From JASGDC01 sp047608145 (GTDB lineage Bacteria; Actinomycetota; Actinomycetes; Actinomycetales; Micrococcaceae): a stretch of 59,021 bases of DNA. The DNA lies in NCBI GenBank assembly GCA_047608145.1, contig JASGDC010000009.1, forward strand, positions 1 through 59,021, read 5' to 3'. Shown here piece by piece: positions 16,394-23,848 of this stretch. Both the position numbers and the translations under genes were made by a program. Positions within the stretch are counted from its first letter, which is position 1; every line of letters starts with the position of its first letter. The notes beneath the pieces were generated by a model. That model was not told where the DNA came from. It saw only the letters and a list, made by a program, of their open reading frames with translations, and did no database searches.

Positions 16394-18196
16394 TTGAAAC
16401 CAGTTTTTGGTAGTAGCATAGCACTTCTTGCGAGCTTGTCTTTAGCGACCCCAGCTTTAGCAGATGTTGCTGATACTTATGGCCCATCTCCTGAGGCATC
16501 TACAGGTACCACTGCTCCAGATATTGTGCGTGAAAATTCTGAGATTAATGGTCAACAGCAACAAGCTGAAGGTGCATTAGGTGAAGCTATTTCTCCTAGT
16601 GATGTAAAAGCTCCATTAGGTGCTACTGCACAATTTAGCGCGAGTGTAACTAACCCCTCTGATGATATGAAAGTTAAGTGGCAAGTTTCGTACGATGGTA
16701 AAAACTGGCGTGATGTCCCTAAAGGAAACACCGCTAAACTTTCAGTAGTTTTCTTGTCAGATGCTGATAATGGTACTAGGTACCGTGCGATTTTTACTCG
16801 CGGTAATTCCACTGTTACCACTGACCCAGCTACTTTAACTATTGGTACTCCAGTTGATACTAGTTCTTCGGATGATACTAGTTCTTCATCATCTTCTTTA
16901 GATACTAGTTCGGATGGCTCTAGTGATTCTACTACAGATTCACTTAGTCTAGATTCTTCGCAGGCAGAAGTTGTTTCCACTTCTATTGAATCTGAGGATA
17001 CTAAGGTTAATAAGTGGTTGAGTTCACACCAAAATAAGATGTGGATTTGGAATAACAGTCCTTATGGTGCGCAGTGTGTAGATTTATTCGACTACTACTT
17101 CCAAGATATGACTGGTGAAGACCCACCAATGGTAGAAGGTGCAAAAGATTTATGGGATATGCCAGGTAATATTGGTACTTATTTCAAGCAGGTGCCAGCT
17201 TCTGAAACTCCACAACAAGGTGATGTCGCTATTTGGGGCTCTTCATGGGGCGGAGGCTATGGTCACGTTGCGATTGTAATTAAGTCTGCTGACGATGGCA
17301 ATATTCAAGTACTTGCTAATAACGTTGATGGTTCTGGTAGTCAGCCAGCATTAGTTAACAATTCAAGCACTAGTGGTTTGCTAGGTTACTTAAGGCCTCA
17401 AAAAATTACTTCTGATGGTTCTTTTACTGCTTCAGAAACTTCAGATGAAACTAATAGTGATTCTGATTCTTCGGCTAGTGGTAGTTCTAGTGAGAGTAGT
17501 GATTCTGATTCTTCGGCTAGTGGTAGTTCTAGTGAGAGTAGTGATTCTGATTCTTCGACTAGTGGTAGTTCAAGTGAGAGTAGTGATTCTGATTCTTCGA
17601 CTAGTGGTAGTTCAAGTAATAACTCTAGCTCCTTAACAACTCAAAGTACTGCCATTCAAAAATTGCCATGGAGTAATGAAATATTTGCAGTTGGTGTTAA
17701 CTCGCAAAATACTACAGTTCGTGTTTTGACAAAAGATGACTTGAAGTATTTGGATAATCCAAAAGTACAAACTGTCAAAGATATTCCAGGGACAGAATAC
17801 TACACAGGTGGTAAAGCTGGCGTAATTTGGGGAGTGACACCACACGGTGATGCAGTAGAGTTGACTTACGATCAGTGGAAGAAAGTTGGCAGTCCAAAAC
17901 CTAAGAAGCAAAATGCGCTATACGTTAGGTACTCTTGGGATAATCAAAAATGGATGGCTGTACCAATTGATAATGGTAAAAAAGGTATCTTATGGAAACC
18001 GCTAAATCAAGCTGAGTATGCTGCTGAAGGTTCTCCGAAGATGCAAAATGCTGGTTATATCACGGGTACTACTTTCTATAAGTCTTGGTCATCAGATGAT
18101 GTTTACGCACGTAGTGCAAGTGGTAAAGTACACAAACTTACTTATGATGAGTGGAAAAAAGCTGGTTCGCCAAAGCCGCAAGTTATTGAAGATTAA
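16394..18196 (+). CDS. Secreted CHAP-domain protein 2 with Ig-like domain and Ser/Asp linker
   Basis: 600 residues from TTG 16394, chosen because AGGGGA lies at 16381-16386. Order: signal peptide (PVFGSSIALLASLSLATPALA), an Ig-like domain (about 65-150, LGATAQFSASVTNPSDD, WQVSYDGKNWRDV), a Ser/Asp/Thr linker, a CHAP domain (about 210-330; Cys228 and His291), a Ser/Asp repeat linker (about 355-410), and two copies of the C-terminal module ending WKKVGSPKPK and WKKAGSPKPQ. It is a longer paralogue of its upstream neighbour. Probable peptidoglycan hydrolase attached to the wall by its C-terminal modules. No LPXTG anchor is seen. Confidence 0.85.
   Translation: MKPVFGSSIALLASLSLATPALADVADTYGPSPEASTGTTAPDIVRENSEINGQQQQAEGALGEAISPSDVKAPLGATAQFSASVTNPSDDMKVKWQVSYDGKNWRDVPKGNTAKLSVVFLSDADNGTRYRAIFTRGNSTVTTDPATLTIGTPVDTSSSDDTSSSSSSLDTSSDGSSDSTTDSLSLDSSQAEVVSTSIESEDTKVNKWLSSHQNKMWIWNNSPYGAQCVDLFDYYFQDMTGEDPPMVEGAKDLWDMPGNIGTYFKQVPASETPQQGDVAIWGSSWGGGYGHVAIVIKSADDGNIQVLANNVDGSGSQPALVNNSSTSGLLGYLRPQKITSDGSFTASETSDETNSDSDSSASGSSSESSDSDSSASGSSSESSDSDSSTSGSSSESSDSDSSTSGSSSNNSSSLTTQSTAIQKLPWSNEIFAVGVNSQNTTVRVLTKDDLKYLDNPKVQTVKDIPGTEYYTGGKAGVIWGVTPHGDAVELTYDQWKKVGSPKPKKQNALYVRYSWDNQKWMAVPIDNGKKGILWKPLNQAEYAAEGSPKMQNAGYITGTTFYKSWSSDDVYARSASGKVHKLTYDEWKKAGSPKPQVIED
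17456..17620 (+). repeat. Four tandem 42-nt repeats encoding a Ser/Asp linker
   Basis: Units at 17456, 17498, 17540 and 17582 encode SDSDSSASGSSSES; the first two have Ala and the last two Thr, and the last is incomplete. Near-identity of the DNA points to recent duplication and likely copy-number variation. Confidence 0.9.
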
Positions 18197-18223
18197 TAAC
18201 ACATACTTTGTTTAATTTGTTAA

Positions 18224-18242
18224 TTGGGTTAGCCTAACCTTT
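18224..18242 (+). promoter_or_regulatory. DtxR/IdeR-like iron box before gatC
   Basis: The 19-mer centred on GGTTAGCCTAACC matches the DtxR/IdeR consensus TWAGGTTAGSCTAACCTWA at 17 of 19 positions, with mismatches only at positions 3 and 19. It lies 10 nt before a TAAAAT -10 element (18253-18258) and so covers the -35 zone of the gatC promoter. The same palindrome could act as a weak hairpin after the CHAP gene, but only TTT follows. Confidence 0.5.
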
Positions 18243-18293
18243 AAATAACAGTTAAAATAGTTTTGATGTGTTAAATATTTCAAAAGGTGAAAA

Positions 18294-18590
18294 ATGTCTA
18301 AAATTGCTAGAGAAGATGTAGCTCATATTGCTTCACTTGCTTGTATTGATATGTCTGATAAAGAACTGGATGATATGGTAGCAAAAATTCCAGTAATCTT
18401 GCAGGCAGTTGAACAGGTTAGCGAAGTCGTGAATGATTCGGTAATGCCAACTTCACACCCAATGCCTCTTACAAATAACTTTAGAGAAGATGAAGTGAAA
18501 CCTAGTCTTACTCAAGAGCAAGCACTTTCAGGTGCTCCAGATGCTGAAGATGGTCGGTTCAAAGTCCCAGCAATTTTGGATGGAGAGTAG
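18294..18590 (+). CDS. gatC: Asp/Glu-tRNA amidotransferase subunit C
   Basis: 98 residues, the normal GatC size. GatC wraps around and stabilises the GatA-GatB pair. The family pattern EDVAHIASLACIDMSDKELDDM and the late LREDE-like FREDEVKPSL are present. ATG 18294 follows AAAAGGTG. First gene of gatCAB, 3 nt before gatA. Confidence 0.95.
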   Translation: MSKIAREDVAHIASLACIDMSDKELDDMVAKIPVILQAVEQVSEVVNDSVMPTSHPMPLTNNFREDEVKPSLTQEQALSGAPDAEDGRFKVPAILDGE

Positions 18591-18593
18591 ACG

Positions 18594-20105
18594 ATGCAAC
18601 AAATTCTAGTAGAACTTAGCGCTCATGAAATGGCTGAAGGATTAATCGCAGGTGATTTCACTTCAGTTGAATTAGTAGAAGCACATTATGAAAGAATTGC
18701 AGCAGTAGACGGGAAAGTTCATGCGTTCTTACATTTGAATAAAAAAGAAGCATTAGAAACTGCAAAAGAAGTTGATGAAGACCGTAAAGCTGGAAAGAAA
18801 CTTCCATATCTTGCCGGTGTGCCAATAGCAATCAAAGACCTAATTGTTACTGTCGGGCAGCCAACAACCGCTGGGTCCAAAATGTTAGAAGATTGGGAAT
18901 CACCTTATGATGCCACTGTGATTACTAAAATCCGCGAAAACCGAATGCCAATTTTGGGTAAGACTAACCTTGATGAGTTTGCAATGGGGTCATCGACTGA
19001 ACATTCGGCGTACGGTGTTACTCGTAATCCATGGGACTTAGAGCGTATTCCAGGTGGCTCTGGTGGTGGCTCTGCAGCAGCTGTGGCAGCTTTTGAAGCT
19101 CCGTTAGCATTAGGAACTGATACTGGTGGCTCAATCCGTCAACCAGGTGCTGTTACCGGTACTGTTGGTACAAAACCAACGTACGGTGGTGTATCACGTT
19201 ATGGTTCAATTGCTATGGCATCATCGTTGGATCAAATTGGTCCAGTAGCTCGTAATGTCTTAGATACCGCATTACTTCATGAAGTAATCGGTGGACACGA
19301 CCCAATGGATGCGACTTCATTGGCAGAAGAAGTCCCTGAAGTTGCCAAAGCTGCTAAAAAAGCTTCGGTTAAAGGCATGAAAATTGGGGTAGTTACTGAA
19401 CTCGGTGGTGAAGGATACCAAAAAGGTGTTGAAGAAAACTTTAACAAAAGTATCAAAACTTTAGAAGACTTAGGCGCTGAAATTGTTGGGGTATCTTGTC
19501 CGCACTTTAAGTATGCGTTAGGTGCTTATTACTTAATTATGCCTAGTGAGATGTCTTCAAACTTAGCACGTTTCGATGCGGTACGTTATGGTTTGCGTGT
19601 TGATGATGGAGCAAAGACTATAGAGCAAGTTATGTCTGCTAGTCGTAAAGCTGGTTTTGGTGCTGAAGTTAAACGGCGTATTATTCTTGGTACCTATGCG
19701 CTTTCTGCAGGTTCCTATGATGCATATTATGGTAGTGCCCAAAAGGTGCGTACTTTAATTCAAGAAGATTTTACAAATGCTTTTGAAAAAGTTGATGTGT
19801 TAGTGTCTCCTACATCACCAATCACTGCATTTAAGTTTGGTGAAAAACTGGAGGATCCAGTGGCGATGTATAAAAATGATATTGCTACAATTCCTGCTAA
19901 CTTAGCTGGAGTTCCGGGGATTACAGTACCAAATGGTTTAGCTAAAGAGGATGACTTACCTACTGGTTTCCAAATTCTAGCGCCGGCTAAATCAGATGTA
20001 GCTTTATACCAAGTAGCTGCTGCATTGGAAACTGCTCTTGAAGATAAATGGGGCGCACCACTTTTGGCAAAATTGCCTGAGCTAAAGGAGGAAACTCGTG
20101 GCTAG
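18594..20105 (+). CDS. gatA: Asp-tRNA(Asn)/Glu-tRNA(Gln) amidotransferase subunit A
   Basis: 503 residues. GatA releases ammonia from glutamine for transamidation of misacylated Glu-tRNA(Gln) and Asp-tRNA(Asn). The amidase-signature triad is Lys81 (IAIKDL), Ser156 (GGSGGGS) and Ser180 (GTDTGGSIRQP). It overlaps gatB by 8 nt, so production of the subunits is coupled. Confidence 0.97.
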   Translation: MQQILVELSAHEMAEGLIAGDFTSVELVEAHYERIAAVDGKVHAFLHLNKKEALETAKEVDEDRKAGKKLPYLAGVPIAIKDLIVTVGQPTTAGSKMLEDWESPYDATVITKIRENRMPILGKTNLDEFAMGSSTEHSAYGVTRNPWDLERIPGGSGGGSAAAVAAFEAPLALGTDTGGSIRQPGAVTGTVGTKPTYGGVSRYGSIAMASSLDQIGPVARNVLDTALLHEVIGGHDPMDATSLAEEVPEVAKAAKKASVKGMKIGVVTELGGEGYQKGVEENFNKSIKTLEDLGAEIVGVSCPHFKYALGAYYLIMPSEMSSNLARFDAVRYGLRVDDGAKTIEQVMSASRKAGFGAEVKRRIILGTYALSAGSYDAYYGSAQKVRTLIQEDFTNAFEKVDVLVSPTSPITAFKFGEKLEDPVAMYKNDIATIPANLAGVPGITVPNGLAKEDDLPTGFQILAPAKSDVALYQVAAALETALEDKWGAPLLAKLPELKEETRG

Positions 20106-21606
20106 TGACAAATTAATGAACTTTGATGAAGCTCTTGAAAAATATGATCCAGTAATGGGTTTTGAGGTGCATGTTGAGTTAAATACTAACACTAAGATGT
20201 TTTGTGGCTGTGCGAACGAGTTTGGTTCTGAACCAAATACTAATGTTTGCCCAGTATGTTTGGGTTTGCCTGGTGCATTGCCTGCTGTAAATAAGAATGC
20301 AGTAGAGTCTAGTATCAAATTAGGTTTAGCACTAGGCTGTGACATTGCTAATTACACGAAATTTTCACGTAAACAGTATTTTTATCCTGATACTCCAAAG
20401 AACTTTCAGACCTCACAGTACGATAATCCTATTGCTGAAAATGGCAGTATCGAAATCGAATTGGAAAATGGTAATAAGTGTCAAGTAAAGATTGAACGTG
20501 CGCACATGGAGGAAGATGCTGGTAAGCTGACCCACCAAGGTGTTTCTGGGCGTATCCAAGATGCAGGTAGTTCATTAGTTGACTATAACCGTGCAGGTGT
20601 ACCCTTAGTAGAAATTGTGACATATCCAGTCGAGGTAGCAGATCCAAAGGATGCTCCAGAACTTGCGCGGACTTATGTGGCAGCAATTCGTGAGATTGTA
20701 AAAAATCTAGGTATTTCTGATGCAAAAATGGAACGTGGTAATGTGCGTTGTGATGCTAACGTTTCATTGAAACCAAAAGGTGCAAAAAAGCTTGGAACTC
20801 GCACTGAGACTAAGAATATTAATTCGCTACGTGCAATTGAAAAAGCAATCCGTTATGAAATCCAACGCCACGCACATATTCTTGATAGTGGTGAAAAGAT
20901 TATCCAAGAAACTCGACACTGGCAAGAGACTACCGGTGGTACTTCATCAGGACGTCTAAAGTCGGATGCAGATGACTATCGTTATTTTCCAGAGCCAGAT
21001 TTAGTGCCGATTGCACCAAGTGAAGAGTGGGTAGCTAAACTTAAGGAAACTCTACCAGAACCTCCTGCAGAACGACGTAAGCGTTTACATAAAGAATGGG
21101 GATATTCTGATTTAGAATTTCGTGATGTAGTAAATGCTGGTTTGCTTGATGAGATTGAAGAAACAATTGCTACTGGAGCTACTCCAGCGGTTGCTCGTAA
21201 ATGGTGGATGGGTGAGGTAGCTCGTCGTGCCAATAGTGCAAACGTTGAAATTCAAGATCTTGGTGTTACTCCACAGACTATTGTTTCTCTTGATGAGTTA
21301 ATTAAAGCTGGTAAAATCAATGATAAGATTGCTCGTGAAGTTCTAGATGGTGTGCTTGCTGGAGAAGGTAATCCAGAAGAAGTAGTGACAAAGCGTGGTT
21401 TAGAGATTGTATCTGACGATTCAGAACTTTCAGATGTAATTGATAAAGTCTTAGATGAACAAAAAGATGCTGCTGAGAAGATAAAAAATGGTAAAATTCA
21501 AGCAGTAGGTGCTATTGTCGGTGGCGTGATGCGAGAAACTCGCGGTAAAGCTGATGCAGCAAAAGCTCGTCAAATGATTTTAGATAAATTAGACGTTGAA
21601 GGATAA
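20098..21606 (+). CDS. gatB: Asp-tRNA(Asn)/Glu-tRNA(Gln) amidotransferase subunit B
   Basis: 502 residues from GTG 20098, behind GGAGG inside the end of gatA. GatB binds and phosphorylates the misacylated tRNA, then accepts ammonia. The N-terminal VMGFEVHVELNT and the zinc-site cysteines in MFCGCANEFG...CPVCLGLPGALP are present, as are the YFYPDTPKNFQTSQYD and YRYFPEPDL motifs and the C-terminal helical tail domain. Confidence 0.97.
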   Translation: MASDKLMNFDEALEKYDPVMGFEVHVELNTNTKMFCGCANEFGSEPNTNVCPVCLGLPGALPAVNKNAVESSIKLGLALGCDIANYTKFSRKQYFYPDTPKNFQTSQYDNPIAENGSIEIELENGNKCQVKIERAHMEEDAGKLTHQGVSGRIQDAGSSLVDYNRAGVPLVEIVTYPVEVADPKDAPELARTYVAAIREIVKNLGISDAKMERGNVRCDANVSLKPKGAKKLGTRTETKNINSLRAIEKAIRYEIQRHAHILDSGEKIIQETRHWQETTGGTSSGRLKSDADDYRYFPEPDLVPIAPSEEWVAKLKETLPEPPAERRKRLHKEWGYSDLEFRDVVNAGLLDEIEETIATGATPAVARKWWMGEVARRANSANVEIQDLGVTPQTIVSLDELIKAGKINDKIAREVLDGVLAGEGNPEEVVTKRGLEIVSDDSELSDVIDKVLDEQKDAAEKIKNGKIQAVGAIVGGVMRETRGKADAAKARQMILDKLDVEG

Positions 21607-21608
21607 GT

Positions 21609-22280
21609 TTGAACTTAGATACAGCTTGGGTAGTAATTCCAGCATTCAATGAGGATGCTGTGCTTGGTGATGTTATTAAACATGTGTTGACTAAGTTCAA
21701 ATATGTTGTAGTTATTGATGATAATAGTACAGATAACACAGCAAAAGTTGCTCTTGATGCGGGTGCTTGTGTAGTTACTCATCCAATCAACCTTGGGCAA
21801 GGTGCAGGTTTACAAACAGGTTTTGACTTTGTAAAAATGCAAGATGATGTCAGTTGTGTCGTTACTTTTGATGCAGATGGCCAGCATGACCTTGATGATG
21901 CTGCTGCGATGGTAGAGCTACTACAAAAAGAGAATCTAGATGTAGTGCTGGGTTCTCGTTTCTTAGATGATAAAACTGAGGTATCAACTTTTAAACGTAT
22001 TGTTTTAAAAGCTGCGGCAAAGTGGGGAGCTTGGACTACAGGCATGAAGCTTACAGATGCTCATAATGGTTTACGTGTTATTAGTCGAGAGACTCTTGAT
22101 AAATTTCATATTAATCAAAATAAGATGGCACATGCTTCTGAGATAATTGATAAGTTTAGTGAGTTAAAAGTTTCGTATAAGGAATATCCAACTCATATTC
22201 GTTATACAGAATACTCTAAGTCCAAAGGGCAACCTTTGCTGAATTCAGTGAACATATTAATAGATTTAATAATGAAATGA
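21609..22280 (+). CDS. GT2-family glycosyltransferase (polyprenyl-phosphate type)
   Basis: 223 residues from TTG 21609, after GAAGGA. It has the GT-A fold signatures VVIPAFNEDAVLG, IDDNSTDNT and the metal-binding FDADGQHD, like dolichyl-phosphate mannose synthases, but no C-terminal membrane helices. Such enzymes make sugar-phosphopolyprenols for surface glycosylation. The next gene encodes a DUF2304 membrane protein, a pairing seen in other bacteria that may supply the membrane part. Confidence 0.85.
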   Translation: MNLDTAWVVIPAFNEDAVLGDVIKHVLTKFKYVVVIDDNSTDNTAKVALDAGACVVTHPINLGQGAGLQTGFDFVKMQDDVSCVVTFDADGQHDLDDAAAMVELLQKENLDVVLGSRFLDDKTEVSTFKRIVLKAAAKWGAWTTGMKLTDAHNGLRVISRETLDKFHINQNKMAHASEIIDKFSELKVSYKEYPTHIRYTEYSKSKGQPLLNSVNILIDLIMK

Positions 22281-22287
22281 TGAGATA

Positions 22288-22656
22288 ATGCGCTTATTTT
22301 TCCAGATTTTCCTAATTGTCGTTATCCTAGCTGCTTTCTTTAGGATGACCACAAAGGCGACAAGTTTACGTTCACAAGCATTACGCAGAATTGCGTTCTT
22401 GCTATTTGCAATTGTAACTTTATCTTCTGTTATCTTCCCCTCACAGTTAACATTCCTTGCTAATTTCTTAGGTATCGGGCGTGGTACGGACTTATTGCTC
22501 TACGGTACAATCTTGGTACTATTTACCTTCATTGCCAGCAGCTCAAGCCATTCTAGGACTAATGAAAAAAATATGACTAGGATAAGTAGGAAAATGGCAT
22601 TAAACGAGGCTAGGTATCCAAAAAGTTTTGAACATACTAAAGAATTGAATAGCTAG
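22288..22656 (+). CDS. DUF2304 membrane protein
   Basis: 122 residues with three hydrophobic segments (about 1-20, 33-60 and 66-90), then a charged cytoplasmic tail. It matches the DUF2304 layout (RLFFQIFLIVVILAAFFRM, ATSLRSQALRRIAFLLFAIV). It lies 7 nt after the GT2 gene and probably anchors or assists it at the membrane. Precise function unknown. Confidence 0.75.
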   Translation: MRLFFQIFLIVVILAAFFRMTTKATSLRSQALRRIAFLLFAIVTLSSVIFPSQLTFLANFLGIGRGTDLLLYGTILVLFTFIASSSSHSRTNEKNMTRISRKMALNEARYPKSFEHTKELNS

Positions 22657-22680
22657 CATAGCTTTTATTTAAATATAGGT

Positions 22681-22686
22681 TATAAT
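22681..22686 (+). promoter_or_regulatory. -10 element of the FHA gene
   Basis: TATAAT at 22681-22686; no convincing -35 at 16-18 nt upstream. It lies 44 nt before the ATG, with AGGGGAAGG as ribosome binding site between them. Confidence 0.45.
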
Positions 22687-22729
22687 AGCTTAACGCTCTA
22701 GTTTATTTACGTGGTAGGGGAAGGATCGC

Positions 22730-23167
22730 ATGAGTAAGCAAGTAGAAGAAACAAAAACTACTACTATAAGTTTGCCAAAGCAATATGATGAAGAAGAGAT
22801 TCAGCATATTATTTTGACACCTGAAGAAAAACATATCATTGATGCATTAGCTGACGACAGCGCAATATTAATTGGTGCTGATGCCCAAAATCGTTCTGCA
22901 CGATTTTTGCTAGATACACCAGTATCGATTGCAGGACGTCACCCAGATGCAGATGTATTTTTAGATGATGTTACAGTATCTCGTAAGCATGCGAAATTTA
23001 TTCGCACTGAGGATAGGTTCATACTGCAAGATTGCAATAGCTTAAACGGTACTTATGTTAATACTGACCGTATTGATGAATACAAGTTAAAAGACGGTGA
23101 AGAGATTCGCATCGGTAAGTTCCGCTTTGTCTTTTTCTCCGCAAATTATGACCCACATCATGTGTAA
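22730..23167 (+). CDS. garA: FHA-domain protein, GarA/OdhI-like
   Basis: 145 residues. The FHA domain spans about 50-135 with the phosphothreonine-binding residues in SIAGRHPDADVFLDDVTVSRKHAKF and LNGTYVNTDRI. The N-terminal tail has a Thr cluster (TKTTTISLP), comparable to the ETTS/ETTT phosphorylation site of GarA and OdhI, though not identical. GarA, once phosphorylated by a PknB-type kinase, stops inhibiting 2-oxoglutarate metabolism. Position next to the MerR gene copies the mycobacterial Rv1827-Rv1828 order. Confidence 0.88.
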   Translation: MSKQVEETKTTTISLPKQYDEEEIQHIILTPEEKHIIDALADDSAILIGADAQNRSARFLLDTPVSIAGRHPDADVFLDDVTVSRKHAKFIRTEDRFILQDCNSLNGTYVNTDRIDEYKLKDGEEIRIGKFRFVFFSANYDPHHV

Positions 23168-23250
23168 TTTTATTTTGTAATTGAGATATTTTTTACGATA
23201 TAGTTAATAGTGAATTATTTTTTTGATTTTGTTTGAAGGAGTGGATTTTT

Positions 23251-23814
23251 GTGCGTGATTTGCCAAATAATACGCCATTACGCCCAGTCCATCCTGCAGC
23301 AGGTCAAACTTCACTTTTTGACAATACTGACGGTATTGATGAGACGCTTGGTTATCGTTCTAAGGTTGTGGAAAAGCTTGTTGGCATTACCTATCGTCAG
23401 TTAGATAATTGGACACGTACTGGTCTTATTAAACCGCATATTCGGCCAGCTAAGGGTTCTGGAACACAGCGGCTTTATAGCTTTCGTGACATTTTAGAAC
23501 TTAAAATTATTAAGAATTTGCTTGATACAGGAGTGTCATTGCAACAGATTCGTATTGCAATAGATCATCTACACTCAAAAGGTTACGAAGATATTTCGCA
23601 ACTGACTTTGATGAGTGACGGGGCCACTATTTTTGAATGTTCAAATCCAGATGATATTGCTGACGTACTTCATGGTAGTCAAGGAGTATTCGGGATTAAT
23701 CTCGGTGCTGCATTACAAGAAGTCAGCGGTAGTATTTTAGAAATTCCTGCTGAAAAAACGGTTGTTGAGGATGAAAACAACATTATCGATTTTAGACAAC
23801 GCCACCTTGCTTAA
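23251..23814 (+). CDS. ftsR: MerR-family regulator, FtsR-like
   Basis: 187 residues from GTG 23251, placed 9 nt after GAAGGAG. The winged helix-turn-helix of MerR type covers about 35-110 (GYRSKVVEKLVGITYRQLDNW, GSGTQRLYSFRDILELKII). The position after the garA-like gene matches actinobacterial FtsR (Rv1828 type), a regulator of ftsZ in corynebacteria. No cysteine-rich effector domain, so it is unlikely to sense metals. The link to ftsZ in this organism is inferred. Confidence 0.85.
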   Translation: MRDLPNNTPLRPVHPAAGQTSLFDNTDGIDETLGYRSKVVEKLVGITYRQLDNWTRTGLIKPHIRPAKGSGTQRLYSFRDILELKIIKNLLDTGVSLQQIRIAIDHLHSKGYEDISQLTLMSDGATIFECSNPDDIADVLHGSQGVFGINLGAALQEVSGSILEIPAEKTVVEDENNIIDFRQRHLA

Positions 23815-23848
23815 TTAGTTATCTCAAATATTTTGAACTTTAGAATTA

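Noticed and set aside
17415..17636. Long Val/Leu-rich frame over the Ser/Asp repeat
   Set aside because: It is the repetitive region of the CHAP protein read in another frame; no start signal or family.
18226..18243. Palindrome after CHAP protein 2 read as an intrinsic terminator
   Set aside because: A hairpin with a 3-nt loop is possible but only TTT follows; the match to the DtxR consensus is the stronger reading, though termination is not excluded.
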